Origin: Bostrychus sinensis
Lineage: Eukaryota; Chordata; Actinopteri; Gobiiformes; Eleotridae
NCBI GenBank assembly: GCA_020698575.1
Contig: CM036246.1
Coordinates: 1,228,501 to 1,292,500, forward strand
Direction of reading: 5' to 3'
DNA length: 64,000 bases
The position numbers were made by a program, and so were the translations under genes. The notes beneath the pieces are model-generated. The model ran no database searches. It worked only from the letters and a program-made list of their open reading frames with translations, and was not told the origin of the DNA. This document shows positions 42,295 to 54,800 of this stretch, piece by piece. How positions within the stretch are numbered: the first letter of the stretch is position 1; each line of letters begins with the position of its first letter.

Positions 42295-42890
42295 TCAATT
42301 CAATTCAGTTTTATTTGTATAGCCCAGTATCACAACAAAAGTCGCCTCAAAGGGCTTCACAAACAGTTGATCAAACATAAACACACAATCAGACTTAACA
42401 CACAATCAACACAAACAATAACTACACTAAACTAAACAGACCCAGGACACTCCTATCCATAGACCCTCCTTCTCGGTAAGGAAAAACTCCTAAAAAACCC
42501 AGCTGTGGGAAAAAAAGAAGAAACCTTATGGAGCCCATATTGAAGGAGAGATCCTCTCCCAGGACGGACAGGCAATGCATCTAGGACTGTTAGTCCCTTA
42601 GTTCATCTATAGGATCATAGATCAGCTCTGTAAGGATTCAGCCAGACGAGAGTGGGTGAGATAGGTTGAGGAAGTCCATAGGATGCAGCAGGGCCTCATC
42701 CAGACAGGTGAGTGGGTTGAGGTAGATCCGGGAAATCCATAGAGGTGAAGTTGAGGGCCCACAGGTCGGGACAGGAGCACAGATGGGATCAGCTAAGATC
42801 CAATCATCACTGGGACATCCAGCAGCCAGGCATCTGAAACAGTCCCCACTCCCGCAGAGGGGAGCGGGAGAGAGGGACAACTTGTGAATA
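42295..42890. repeat. Dispersed fish repeat, copy 2
   Basis: Same repeat as 4209-4545 but longer, starting TTCAGTTTTATTTGTATAGC. It shares GTGGGAAAAA, GAGATCCTCTCCCA and CTAGGACTGTTAGT. Class not assigned. Confidence 0.7.
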
Positions 42891-43226
42891 GCAATGGACT
42901 GATTGGAGATATAGAATATTAGATAATATTAATTACAGTGATAGAAGAGGAGCAGCAGATGAAACCAGAGGACAGAGGCTCAGTGCACCATACTTCCCCC
43001 AGCTTCTAGCTCCTAGAGCAGCCTATCCTAGCTTTCTCAAAGAAGAACATTTTAAGCCTAACCTTAAATGTAGAGACTGTGTCTGCCTCTCTAACATGAT
43101 ATATATTTAATTATTTACGTATTTATATTGGTGATAGTTTGTTGACAATTGAAATGGTTTTGATTTATACAATGACTAATTTTGTTATATGTCTGTCAAA
43201 ATATATATGAGTATGTCTGAATAAAC

Positions 43227-43229
<3 letters not shown>

Positions 43230-43261
<32 letters not shown>

Positions 43262-43278
43262 CTCTATCTATCTATCTA
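43230..43278. repeat. (TCTA)n microsatellite at Tc1 insertion site
   Basis: About 12 tetranucleotide units with one TCTC variant; the last TA is the Tc1 target dinucleotide. Confidence 0.95.
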
Positions 43279-44902
43279 CACTGAACAAAAATATAAACGC
43301 AAAACTTTTGCTTTTGCTCCCATTTTTCATGAGATGAACTCAAAGATCTGAAACTTTTTCTACATACACAAAATAACCATATCTCTCAAATATTGTTCAC
43401 AAATCTGTCAAATCTGTGATAGTGAGCACTTCTCCTTTGCCGAGATAATCCATCCCTCCTCACAGGTTTGCCATATCCAGATGCTGATGAGACAGCATGA
43501 TTATTGCACAGGTGTGCCTCAGACTGGCCACAATAAAAGGCCACTCTGAAACATACAGTTTTGTTTTACTGGGGGGGTTTACTGGGAGGTCTGGGGACTC
43601 CAGTCAGTATCTGGTGTGACCACCATTGCCTCATGCAGTGCAACACATCTCCTTCGCATAGAGTTGATCAGGTTGTCGATTGTGGCCTGTGGAATGTTGG
43701 TCCACTCCTCTTCAATGGCTGTGCGAAGTTGCTGAATATTGGTAGGACCTGGAACACGCTGTCGTATACGCCGATCCAGAGCATCCCAAACATGCTCAAT
43801 GGGTGACATGTCTGGTGAGTATGCTGGCCATGCAAGAACTGGGATGTTTTCAGCTTCCAAGAATTGTGTACAGATCCTTGCAACATGGGGTCGTGCATTA
43901 TCATGCTGCAACATGAGGTGATGTTGTTGGATGTATGGCACAACAATGGGCCTCAGGATCTCGTCACGATATCTCTGTGCATTCAAAATGCCATCAATAA
44001 AATGCATCTGTGTTCTTCGTCCATAACTTACGCCTGCCCATACCATAACCCCGCCGCCACCATGGGCCACTCGATCCACAACAGTGACATCAGAAAACCG
44101 CTCACCCACACGACGCCACACACTGCTGTCTGACATCTGCCCTGAAAAGTGTAAACCGGGATTCATCCGTGAAGAGAACACCTCTCCAACGTGCCAGGCG
44201 CCATCGCATGTGAGCATTTGCCCACTCAAGTCGGTTACGACGATGACCTGGAGTCAGGTCGAGACCCCGATAAGGACGACGAGCATGCAGATGAGCTTCC
44301 CTGAGACGGTTTCTGACAGTTTGTGCAGAAATTCTTTGGTTATGCAAACAGATTGTTTCAGCAGCTGTCCGAGTGGCTGGTCTCAGACGATCTTGGAGGT
44401 GAACATGCTGGATGTGGAGGTCCTGGGCTGGTGTGGTTACACGTCGTCTGCGGTTGTGAGGCTGGTTGGATGTACTGCCAAATTCTCTGAAACGCCTTTG
44501 GAGACGGCTTATGGTAGAGAAATGAACATTCAATTCACGAGCAACAGCTCTGGTGGACATTCCTGCCGTCAGCAGCCAATTGCACGCTCCCTCAAAACTT
44601 GCGACATCTGTGGCATTGTGCTGTGTGATTAAACTGCACATTTCAGAGTGGCCTTTTATTGTGGCCAGTCTGAGGCACACCTGTGCAATAATCATGCTGT
44701 CTCATCAGCATCTGGATATGGCACACCTGTGAGGAGGGATGGATTATCTCAGTGCTCACTATCACAGATTTGACAGATTTGTGAACAATATTTGAGAAAT
44801 ATGTTTTTTTTGTGTATGTAGAAAAAGTTTCAGATCTTTGAGTTCATCTCATGAAAAATGGGAGCAAAAGCAAAAGTGTTGCATTTATATTTTTGTTCAG
44901 TG
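43279..44902 (-). mobile_element. Full-length Tc1/mariner element, copy 2
   Basis: 1624 bp flanked by TA (43277-43278, 44903-44904). It has the same termini (CACTGAACAAAAATATAAAC) and long TIRs as the element at 19086-20718. The right arm (44650-44902) lacks about 15 bases (CGGCAAAGGAGAAG) present in the other arms. The left side adjoins the TCTA microsatellite, the right side an L2-like LINE 5' fragment. Confidence 0.95.
43579..44695 (-). pseudogene. Tc1 transposase, catalytic residues kept, frameshifted
   Basis: Two overlapping minus-strand frames, 44695-44102 (HTH and start of the DDE domain) and 44229-43579 (rest of DDE domain), together match the product of copy 1. The first catalytic Asp is intact (FTDESRF), as are QHDNARPH and SPIEHVWD. 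A single extra base near 44127 (ACAGCAGTGTG versus ACAGCGTGTG in copy 1) causes a frameshift between the first and second catalytic Asp. No functional transposase is expected. Confidence 0.88.
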
Positions 44903-44904
44903 TA

Positions 44905-45750
44905 TATGTGTGTTTAGATTTGGGGCTAAGAAGTAAACTAGACTGTGATATTACTGTCACTCCTCCACCTCCGCCTGTGCTCCTCGCTCTCTGAAAGTTT
45001 ACATGACTTGGGGGAGTAGCTTCATTAAGTCTCACATAATCATCCTGTTGTAGCCAGGTTTCTGTTAAGGCCAGTAGGTGAAGTTTATTATCATTAATTA
45101 ATTCATTAACTAACAGGGATTTAGAGGAAATTAACCTAATGTTTAGTAATCCCCATTTAAGTATGTCATTGTTTTGATTATTATTAATATTATTAATAGG
45201 TCTACAAGAAGTTGTTTTTATTAAATTTGTGGCTCTCACTCCTCTTATTTGTCTTTTGCTGTTGGAGTTAGTGTTTAGGCGGGGGACAGACACAGTCTCT
45301 ATTTGCTCTGCTAAAATACCTTTATACTGGGTTTGTCCCAGCTCGTAAGGAAGCTCAGAGAAGTGTTTTAAACTACTGCTCTGTGCCCGGGTCCCACCTC
45401 TGGTTCGTCAGGTTGAATGACTAATGCTATCAGCCATATTTCTAGACAGCAACGCAGCACCATCCAACATGGGATGAATGCCATCTCTCCGTAAGAGACC
45501 GGGCTTTCCCCAAAACACTCGCCAATTATCAATAAAGCCTATGCCGTTTTCTGGGCACCATCTAGATAACCAGCGGTTGAATGATGAAAAGCGGCTGTAC
45601 ATTTCATCATTGGTCAAATTTGGCAGGGGACCAGAGAATATTACAGTGTCTGACATCGACTTAGCAAGTTTGCACACCAACCCTACGTTCAATTTGAGCA
45701 CCCCCACTGGTTAGGCGATGAATCATCTACAAGGAACCCCAACAATAAAA
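44905..45750 (-). mobile_element. L2/CR1-like LINE 5' fragment: ORF1 esterase-like domain and endonuclease start
   Basis: At 45408-45707 a minus-strand frame looks like the C-terminal half of an SGNH-type esterase-like ORF1 domain (VIFSGPLPNLTNDEM, NGIGFIDNW, RRDGIHPMLDGAALLSRN, with the D..H pair). Downstream at 44950-45293 the frame LKWGLLNIRLISSKSLLVNE and LLALTETWLQQDD is the start of an APE-type endonuclease. The Tc1 element replaces everything beyond. A 5' fragment without RT is unusual for LINEs, which are normally 5'-truncated. Confidence 0.75.
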
Positions 45751-45779
45751 GTAATGCTTGAGCCTATATTTTAGGGTAC

Positions 45780-48470
45780 AACCCAGTGCTTCTTAAAAAA
45801 TCCAAAACTTCCTTAGCCCTCTCTTTTGGAGAAGCTCCATGACCTTATATTGTTTTTAAAGAGAAGATATTATATTCCAGATCAGTGAGTGCAGTGAACA
45901 AAACTCTTCGTTCCCCTGCATATGATGGGCACTGCAATATAATGTGGCGTACCAACTCTAAGACACCACAGAACTCACAGCAGCCATCCCTGTGTTTCCC
46001 AAGCAGGAACAGCCCACTAGCCAGTCCACAGTGAACCAGTCTAAGGCGTGACAGTTTCATATCATCTTGGTGCGAGAAACTGGTTTTAACTGCATGGCTT
46101 ACAGATGGAACTATATTATAAAGCTTTCTTCCTCTGCTTTCTGCATCCCAGATTTGCTGCCATTACTGGATTATCACTTCCCTGACCACACTGCGGTACT
46201 TCATTCTCCCAGAAGGCACTCTAAGTTGTATTCTCTCTTTCTGTAGACTAGCCCTGGCCACACTATTATTACTATTATTTCATTCCCTTTAACACCCACA
46301 TGAGCCGGCACCCACAGAAACCCTGCACTACGCGCCCAGCCATCTCTAGTCTATATACCATCATTAGGATCTCATTGACAATATCAGGACGGGCCCTGCC
46401 TCCCTTGCCCCCTTCCAGAGCCAATAGTGATGAGAGTGAATCAGAGCAGAAAACAGAACTTTTGACCCCTACTTCTTCCACCCACCATAGTGCCCAAAGA
46501 ATCCCAATCAGCTTGGCTGTAAAAATTGAGATACCATCAGGAAGCTGTTGGCTTCGCCTAATCTCAAAGTAGGGAACATAAAAACCAAACCCCACTTTTC
46601 TGCTCCCTGGATCCCTTGATCCAGGGATCCACACATCCATAATTGAACACTGGCCTGATCAAAGCTTTGTATATCATTAGCAGCACATCTCTTCCAGTTC
46701 CCCACGTCAAACCAGCGAGACACTTCATGATATTTATGACCTTGTTACATTTGATAATCATTCTCTCTATATGCTCTTTATATGTTAGCCTTTCATCCAA
46801 ACATATTCCTAAAAATGTAAACACACCCACTCTTTCTACAGGTTTGCCATACAGTTTCAGGCCCTGATTGCCAGTATTCCTTTTCCTGCCAAAAACTACA
46901 TACTTAGACTTATCCACAGACAGTCTAAAGCCCCACTTATCTGCCCAGGCCTGCACCTTGTCTAGTGCTGACTGCATCTGACCAAAAGATACTTTAAGTT
47001 TCTGCCTCTCTTCCACAAAGCACCGTCATCAGCAAACAAGCACTGGCCGAAACTATCTCCTACCACACTAAACATATCATTAATAATGACATTGAATAAT
47101 ACTGCCCTGAGGGGTCCCATTGTCCACATTAAAAACTCCAGAAAAACTCCCCCCACTCTAACCTGTATACTACGTGAGCTTAAAAAGTCTTTAATCCAGT
47201 TCAGCATTCTGCCTCTGATTCTTGCATCATAAAGCTTGATAAGTAAACCCTCCTTCCACAACATGTCATATGCTTTTTCAATATTGATAAAAACAGTAAG
47301 GACCACCTCACGATTCATTAATGCTTTCTTAATTTCATTATCTAAACCAATACTGAGTCCATGGTGGCTCTTCCTTGTCTAAAGCCATTTTGGGTAGGTG
47401 TAAAATATTCTTTCTGCTCCAGTCTATACACTAGTCTGTCAGTGACCATCCTCTCCATAATTTTACACAAAACAGACATCAGAACAATTGGCCTGTAAGA
47501 TGAGGGACCATTAGCCTCTTTCCCAGGCTTCAGGATGGGGACAGTGACAGCATGTTCCCAGTCATCTGGGAGAAGCCCTTCCTCCCACACCTCATTAATC
47601 AAACCCAAAAGTTCACCTAGCACGAAGTCGTCCAGATGCTGAAAGAGCTCATACCCCAGGCCATCTCTGCCAGGTGCTGTGTGGCGCCCCTGCTTTATAG
47701 CTTTCTTTAGCTCCTTCAAAGAAAAGAACAAATTAATTGCGTCACTGTTATCATTGCAATGATTAAGTTTATGCCCCTCTTGCTCTAGCATTGTTCTTCT
47801 TCTCATCATGCCCTCACAGCTTCTATTATTTTTACTATGAACATTCTAAAATGTTTTTGCTAAGAGTTCCGCCTTTGCCTCATTGTCTACTGCTTCTGTG
47901 GCTCCTTCTTTCAAAACCAGAATTGACACTACTACTACTACTTGCCTGATTACACCAAGGAACTATTTTCTTCTTTTCCTTCTTTGGTTTATTAGGAATA
48001 GTTTTTTCTGCCGCTATTCTGATGACACTACAAAATGATCTGCTATACTCTTCTATACTGCCCTCACTGTTGATCTCATCAACAGATTCTAACAAGTATT
48101 CACTGAACTTGTCCCAGTCAGCTCTCTGGTAATTAAACCCCATCAGCACAGACTCCTGCTCCACCTGAATAACTCTTCCAAATCTACTCACAATGGGAAA
48201 ATGGTCACTGGCCATGGTGTAGCTACCAAGTACATCCCATTCTCCACATCTGGCAAGTTCCACTGAAGTAAAAGGTTAAGTCAATAAAGGATGTATTCCC
48301 ACTGCTCAAATTGAACCTGGTTGGCCTCCCATCATTTAGCATCACCAAATCATTATTATCCAGAAAATCTTCAAAAACTACTCCATTTGAGTCTCTTTTT
48401 GAACTAACGCACAGAGGGTTATGGGCATTGAAATCCCCCACCCAGACAACTGGGGGTCGCACTTAGGGTT
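45780..48470 (-). mobile_element. I/Nimb-like LINE ORF2 remnant with RNase H
   Basis: Read from 48470: endonuclease (VVWVGDFNAHNPLC and later SDHFPIVSRF), RT fingers at 47809-47342 (GRHTAPGRDGLGYELF, SYRPIVLMSVLCKIMERMV, QNGFRQGRATMDS), RT palm at 47318-46962 with FADDGALW, thumb (RLSVDKSKYVVFGRK, FTFLGICLDERLTYKEHI), an RNase H domain at 46640-46275 (LIGILWALWWVEE and SVFCSDSLSSLLAL) and a Cys/His tail at 46060-45845 (CCEFCGVLELVRHIILQC). Several frameshifts and stops break it. APE plus RNase H points to the I group. ORF1 is missing. Confidence 0.82.
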
Positions 48471-48474
48471 CCTC

Positions 48475-48850
48475 CACTTGAGGTAGGAGGAGTTTAAAGT
48501 TGGAGTTTTTTTGCCCTCTCCAAACTCCGGCCCTGTGTACTTTGGTGCTAACCCATGCAGAGATTTGTACTCAAGCAGAGCTGTTTTAAAGTCTATTCTC
48601 TGAGCAACAGGAAGCCAGTGCAGAGACCTGAGGACAGGACTAATAGGGTTGTACTTCCTGGTTTTAGGTCAGGACCCAGCAGCAGCGTTCGGGACGTCCT
48701 GTAGCTGTCAGCTTACAGCTGGTTTAGTGAGCCCAGCGAGCAGACCGTTGCAGTAGTCTAACCAGCTGGAGATAAACGCATGAATAAGTCGCTCTGGTGT
48801 AGAGAGAATACCTTTAATTCTGCCAATGTTTTTGAGATGGTAAAATACTG
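48475..48850. repeat. Dispersed LINE-like 3' sequence
   Basis: Contains phrases I recognise from abundant fish repeats: ATTCTCTGAGCAACAGGAAG then CCAGTGCAGAGACCTGAGG, and TTGCAGTAGTCTAACCAGC with ATAAACGCATGAATAAG. The family is not assigned. Confidence 0.5.
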
Positions 48851-48909
48851 ATAACGTGGCTGTTACAGTTCAAGTCCGAGTCCATTCTAACTGACTTGTA
48901 ACTTTTAAT

Positions 48910-50105
48910 GAAAAAGACTAGGGTTGGGTGACAAAACACCGGGGTATGTGCAAATCCCGACGGTATCACTCGTGGTTTAAATCCCTGGGGAACTGTACAG
49001 TAGTTGTTTTTTTTAAATACCTAAAATGTGTATCAAGGTTCATGCCAATATAATGGGAATAGGTGTAAATCTTTATGTGTAATATAAGCATATATTTTCA
49101 AATTAACAGCAAATATACTTTAATTAATCAGCTCTCTCAATCGACGTCGTGCGGCCTGACGCACCATGCACAGGCAGTGCCTTGTTAGAGCAACCAACCT
49201 GTCTGAGTCTGTCCCCAAAAAATACATCCTCTGATCTTTGCCTTAAAGATGAATACAAAAGTGTGTCATAAAAGCTTAGGAACGTCTTTTGCTTTCACAT
49301 TAAACAATTACGCAGCACACCTAAACACGTCATCGCGCAGTTACTGCACGGCACTCTCTCAGTGATGTGTAAAACTACTCAAGCAGGACACACACGGAGG
49401 ATATCTTTAGCAAAAAGAAAACCACGCTCTCTCAAGAAAAGCGGAACACAGTTCTTTGTGTTAACGTGACGCGCTGTGCGCTGTGAGGACGTGGAAAGAT
49501 CCAACTATGCGCCATGACACGCACACCGCCCCTGGACAGGCCGATTTCTGCTACTTTTTTATGCACGCTGAGGCACGAGAGGGAACGCGTCCTGGACAGT
49601 ACTGATTCAGGTGAACCAAGTAAAATAACACTGCCACATGAGCGGGGATTATGAGAAAACAAAATACTACGGTCTCCCTCGGTGTTATGTTAAAATGCAA
49701 AGGCAGACGGGCGGAAAGCCACGTTATTCTGATTAAGGAGCAACAAATTATTTTACCAAGTGTTCACGTGCGTTAAGTCCTCAAACAGATGTTTACAGCA
49801 TCCACAGTAGTCTTCTGCTGTGACTGTCACTGCTGTAGTCAGCGCGGCCACAGAAGCAGAGCGCGGTGCTGAAGCCACGCCGCGTCCCGCAAAATGGAAA
49901 ATAAATAAACTTCCTCGGACCGGACAATTATTTGAGCAATGACGTTCACAACCCTCCAGCGCATTGTACGGCTAGATTTAAACACATTTTCGTGTACTCC
50001 CAGATGTTTAAAGGGGTAAATAAAGCGTAGAAGAAAGAGCGAGAACTGGAGCGAGGGGCGCAGGTGGACGGAAAGAGACGTGGACGTGTTGGAGAATAAA
50101 GTGAC
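48910..50105. other. CpG-rich spacer, possible hAT-type element without right end
   Basis: The left begins AGACTAGGGTTGGGTGACAA, like a hAT terminus, but no matching right end was found before the LINE piece at 50110. Numerous CpG-rich words occur from 49270 to 50050. No gene was recognised. Confidence 0.35.
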
Positions 50106-50109
50106 GTGC

Positions 50110-50330
50110 TGGGTTTTGACCAGTTTAATATGTCGTATTTCTAAAAATAAACACTCCAAAAACACATTCTCTTTGTTTCAGTGGGCCAGAGATGATTATT
50201 TCAGTCTTGTCTGTATTTAGACGGAAAAAGTTGCTTCTCATCCATTCATTGATCTGTTGAATGCAGTGACAGAGTGAATCCACCATCTGCTTGGTTAATA
50301 TCCAAGCACACGGCACCACAAATCTCCTCT
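50110..50330 (-). pseudogene. LINE reverse transcriptase thumb fragment (L2/Rex-like)
   Basis: A short minus-strand frame contains CIQQINEWMRSNFFRLNTDK followed by TEIIISGP, a block diagnostic of L2/CR1-type RTs after the catalytic box. Nothing else of the element is present. Confidence 0.75.
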
Positions 50331-50339
50331 AAACGAGCG

Positions 50340-51780
50340 TCTACGTTCGTATTTTCTCATCGCCAAAGGAACAATGTGCACTAAACAGAAACACTAACAT
50401 GTCATTTAAAACGGAACATAAGTTTAGTTCCTGGTTTGGAAAAGTAGGGTCCAAATGAAACATGCCCACAAAACATCAGCTTCATCCCCAGTACACATGG
50501 TTCCAACAGAGATGGCTGTTTTTTTTTCAGTTGAGTTAGTTTGTGTTATTTTTGTTCTGTTAACAGATTATTTTTGTGAATATATATGATTTTTTCCCCA
50601 TGGTGTCCAAGAGGAGTATCTGCAGCAGGATGGTGTTGTAGGTCTTTGGAGGTGATCTGTGAGTTGTCTTTAACCATTCTCACCATTCCTTGCCTATGTC
50701 TCTCTGTTTTTTTTGTTTTTTCCTTGGCCTGCTACATCTGGTCTTAACATAAACTTTGCCTGTGTCCTTCCATTTCCTAATTACCACCTTAAATACCTTT
50801 TCTCATTATTGAATGCACCTATCAAGTTCAAGGCCTAACTAACTACTCTCATGTGTTGCAAGTAATCCATTTTGAGAAGTTACATGCATTCAAATAAGCA
50901 AACTTATAAGGGTGCCCAAACATTTGCACAGACATTTTTTTCACATTTCATACTAAATACTGCTACACTAAAAATTGTTATTGTGTTGATGTCATTAGAA
51001 AATGAATGACATACCTCTGTGACCTTTTTTCGTGAAGACAGAGTAAATTATTATGCAACCTCAGAGGGATGTCCAAACTTTTGCATATGGCTGTACATAA
51101 AAGATAAAGCTGCTTAAGTTCACATTTTACAGAGTAATGTCTTTACGGAGACTTTATTCATTAAAATAAAAAAGCCCCATGGAGAGGTGCTGATAGCAAT
51201 AACATCTGGCCCAGATGTGGCATTTATGTGGCATCTTTGGCTGGGATGTGGCAAGGTCAAACAAATGTGGGCCATATTCTACCCACACGCAGTTTGCCAG
51301 ACCTTCAAAATTGGAGGGAAATTGTGTTTTGGATCACTACTGGGAATGAAACCCTTGGCCCAGAATAGAAAAAAGCTTTGGGCCACACATGGTATGGAAC
51401 TGGATCATGAATTCATTTCTGGCTTAGTCCTGAGGTCTAGTTTTGTCCTATCCTTGGGCCAGAATCGGCCCCTCATTCACTTTGGTATCTGGGCCAAATG
51501 CGTATTGTACATTATTACATTAGTATGGTCTTACCTTGTTCTTAACTTCAGTCTCACTTTTTATTGGCTAAGATCCACTGAAAAAGTGGAACATTATCAG
51601 AATAAGTGGGGCAAGGGGCAAATGCCTAAGTGGCTGTGCAGTCCAACAAAAGGTGGGGCAGGTGGACTCTCTAACAGGAAGTGTGCAAAGCTGCGATCAA
51701 CTTTTGCCAGCAGCTCCACCTCAGACTGTTATTACACCTCAGTAGTAGAGTGTAATAACACCTTTCCACCAGCGGAAGGC
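50340..51780. other. Repeat-rich spacer upstream of rfc2
   Basis: 50560-51100 looks like a decayed DNA transposon (GGGTGCCCAAACATTTGCA and ATGTCCAAACTTTTGCATAT, internal word AGGTCTTTGGAGGTGATCTG). 51190-51640 contains a different interspersed word set (GGCCCAGATGTGGCA, CTGGGATGTGGCAAGGTCAA). No gene on either strand. Confidence 0.45.
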
Positions 51781-51784
51781 AGCA

Positions 51785-51851
51785 ATGCGCCATTTGGCGA
51801 CGTGCAGCCTTCCGGAAACAAGACGGAGAAGAAGTAGTAGAGGCGGGAAGC
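51785..51851 (+). promoter_or_regulatory. Putative rfc2 core promoter motifs
   Basis: GCGCCATTTGGCGAC (51788-51802) resembles an E2F site pair and TTCCGGAAA (51810-51818) an ETS-type palindrome, 40-60 bases upstream of the start codon and with no TATA box. E2F/ETS control would suit a replication gene; this is inference from motif and position. Confidence 0.4.
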
Positions 51852-54800
51852 ATGGAGGTGGACATGGTGGAAGACAGCAGCTCTGTACGGGAGGACAAAC
51901 CGGAGGAGAGCACTGTCAAGCTGAGCACGAAACACGCCGAGGCACCCGGGAGGGGCTCTGGGGCCTACGAGTTGCCGTGGGTGGAGAAATACCGGCCGCT
52001 GAAACTCAACGAGATCGTGGGGAACGAGGAGACGGTGAGCCGCCTGGAGGTGTTCGCCAGAGAGGGCAATGTCCCCAACATCATCATCGCAGGTGGGCTC
52101 ATGTTCTCACTCACTGTGCAACCCCCTAAATAAAAACAACAACAACAACAACAACAACAAACCCTAAAAAACTATTTAAGAAATGGAGCACTACATCTGC
52201 AATGCCTGGCAGGTTGATGTAATAAGAAACATGATACAGACAGTACACACAGAGACGCCACAGCATGGACAGGTACTTACAAAGTACTGTCTGTGAGTAT
52301 ACAGTAAACATATGTTTACTATACTCACAGACAGTACTTTTTGGCCAGCAACGATATTCACATAATGTGCTTCTGTCCTCCGTCATGTATGTGGCTCTCA
52401 TCAGCTGTGTTTGTTGTAGCCACACACTGTGCTCCCACCTCTAGCCCAGCAGTAGTTTCACCTACTGATAACACAAGCACACGTTTTTCATATGTGGACC
52501 GAGCTCCGAGAAGACTGCAGGCAGATTAAAGTAGTTTACAATTAGGGAAAGCCAATGGGGCAGTGGGGGTGGTGAGAGGAGGGTTTCTCTTTCAGTGCCC
52601 TGCTGAAGCCTGATTCACCAGGTCTAGTAACAGAAGAACTGGCATATGACCAGCTGGTGACATATGTGACAATATCAGAGTGTAGAAGTTTAGAGAAATG
52701 CTGCATTGTCTGTGAGGGAAGCGCTGATGGATTAAAGTTAACCAGATTAAAATGAATAGTTTTAACAATATTTTGAACATGTTTTCTAAAGGATAATGGT
52801 CTGTTAAAATCTATAACAAGAGAACTATATCGATCCAAATAAGACTGAATCTTTGTAGTAAAAACACAGGTGCCCGTTTTTGTGGGACGGTGAGAACAAA
52901 AGGACTGCCACTCATGTAGTAGCCACTAATTTCTCTGTAGTCTATGAGATGAAAGGCTGAGTGGCCTGTAATGAACTGGGTCTGTTAAATCACCTGGTTT
53001 GTGTTATATAGATGAGAATTATTCACCTTCTACTTCAGTGGAACAACTGCCTGTGTCATTGATAAATTTATTTTAGTGTGAATGGCTCTTTTAGGCCCCC
53101 CAGGGACCGGGAAAACCACCAGTATCCTGTGTCTGGCTCGTGCTTTACTGGGAATGTCGATGAAGGACGCTGTGCTGGAGCTAAACGCCTCCAACGACAG
53201 GTCAGGAAAAGCTTTACACGAATTAATAAAAACATGGACCATTTATAAGGAGTGTACACAAGTGAGTGTGTACACTCCTTATAAGAGAGACCCTCTCTGG
53301 TTCATCTGCTCTGGGACACTTCTGTATTTAACTTTATTTTTCTGTCTTCCAGAGGTATTGATGTGGTTCGGAATAAAATCAAGATGTTTGCTCAACAAAA
53401 GGTCACTCTGCCCAAAGGACGGCACAAGATCATAATCCTGGACGAGGCTGACAGGTGGGAGCGCAGTTCCCCTGGACACACACTACTTTAGCATGGGAAC
53501 ATGTCAGCCAGAAGGTTGCTCCAGCTTTAGGGAGGACAGGGATAAAACAGAGTGGGAGCACTGCTGAGGAGGAGGTGCAGAGAGGGCCACTTGGATTGGC
53601 TGTGAGCTAGGGCTGGGCAATAAATAAATTTTTTAGATTAATTCGAATTTGTAGGGCAGGTCGACTTGTTTAAATAAAAATCAATAAAAAAAAAAAAGTC
53701 CACCACCGATGCTCTGGGCTCCTGTAGTTCATAGTGGGTAGGCCCGCCAGCCCTTCCTCCACACTAGAGGAACACAAACAACATGGCAGCGAGCAGGGAA
53801 GAACTCGTTCCTAAGAAAGGCACAGTGTCGTCAGTTGTGTGGAATTGGTTCGGGTTTTCAGCGTCAGACGGAGCACAAACAGCGCCCCACTGCAAAGTCA
53901 GTCCCTACAGGATTCTGCGATGTTGCGATTGCAACTGTTAACGCAAAATCAAGCAAACCCTGCGAATTCAGCGCGACCCTGCAACTTTGTCCAAACTCCG
54001 CAACTCTCTCAGCAGCAGCGCACCGGTAATGCGCGGTGGAGGTCGGGTTGAGCCACAGACAAAGCGGCGTGGAGGTGCGATGTGGAGGTACGGAGGTGCA
54101 GTGTGGAGCAGCGCGGAGATCAAGCGCACATGAGGTCGCAGGTGCTCACCAGCAGCAGCAGTGTGGATGGGACTAAAGGAGGAGATAAACACGGTGCTTT
54201 CTAGTTTTGTCTGGTGTCACTCTGAAAAGCTGTCTGCGTTGCCATGGTGATATAGTTGCCTAAAAAGTTGAATGGGCAGCGTATTTAGACAACAATGAAG
54301 TTTGAGGTCATTGTTCTTTAAACGTTAATGTTGCAGGCTAATAACCTTCCTAAAACCTGTTTTGGACAATTTCTCTGTTGTCTTCAGTTTGATTTTAAGT
54401 AAGTGGGGGAAAAAAATATTTTTCAATCGTAAATAGATTTTTTGTGGAAAAAATCTGAGATTTTTTTTTTTTTTAGGCTAAATCGCCGAGCTCTACTGTG
54501 AGCAGACTGTGACAAACCGAGACTTTTGGAGTAGAGACAACGGGCAATTCTTGGCTCAGGCCAGGTTTGAATGAGCAGGATTGTGTGCATGCCATTGTGT
54601 TTATGTTGAAAGTTTTTTAAAACCAGACACAAAATATACTGTTTGGGCCAGATTTATCAATGGTTTGCTGCATGCAAAATGAAAAAGACCTTCTAAAAGT
54701 AGAGCAAACCCAGGCGCAGCAGAGGTTAGCTTCTCTCACAGGAGCTAAATGAGCACAACACAGATTTTGCTGTGATGACTAAAATTAGTATAGAAAACAA

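Noticed and set aside
52126..52425. Minus-strand frame over the palindrome and AAC repeat
   Set aside because: Low-complexity and palindrome-derived; lies in an rfc2 intron in antisense.
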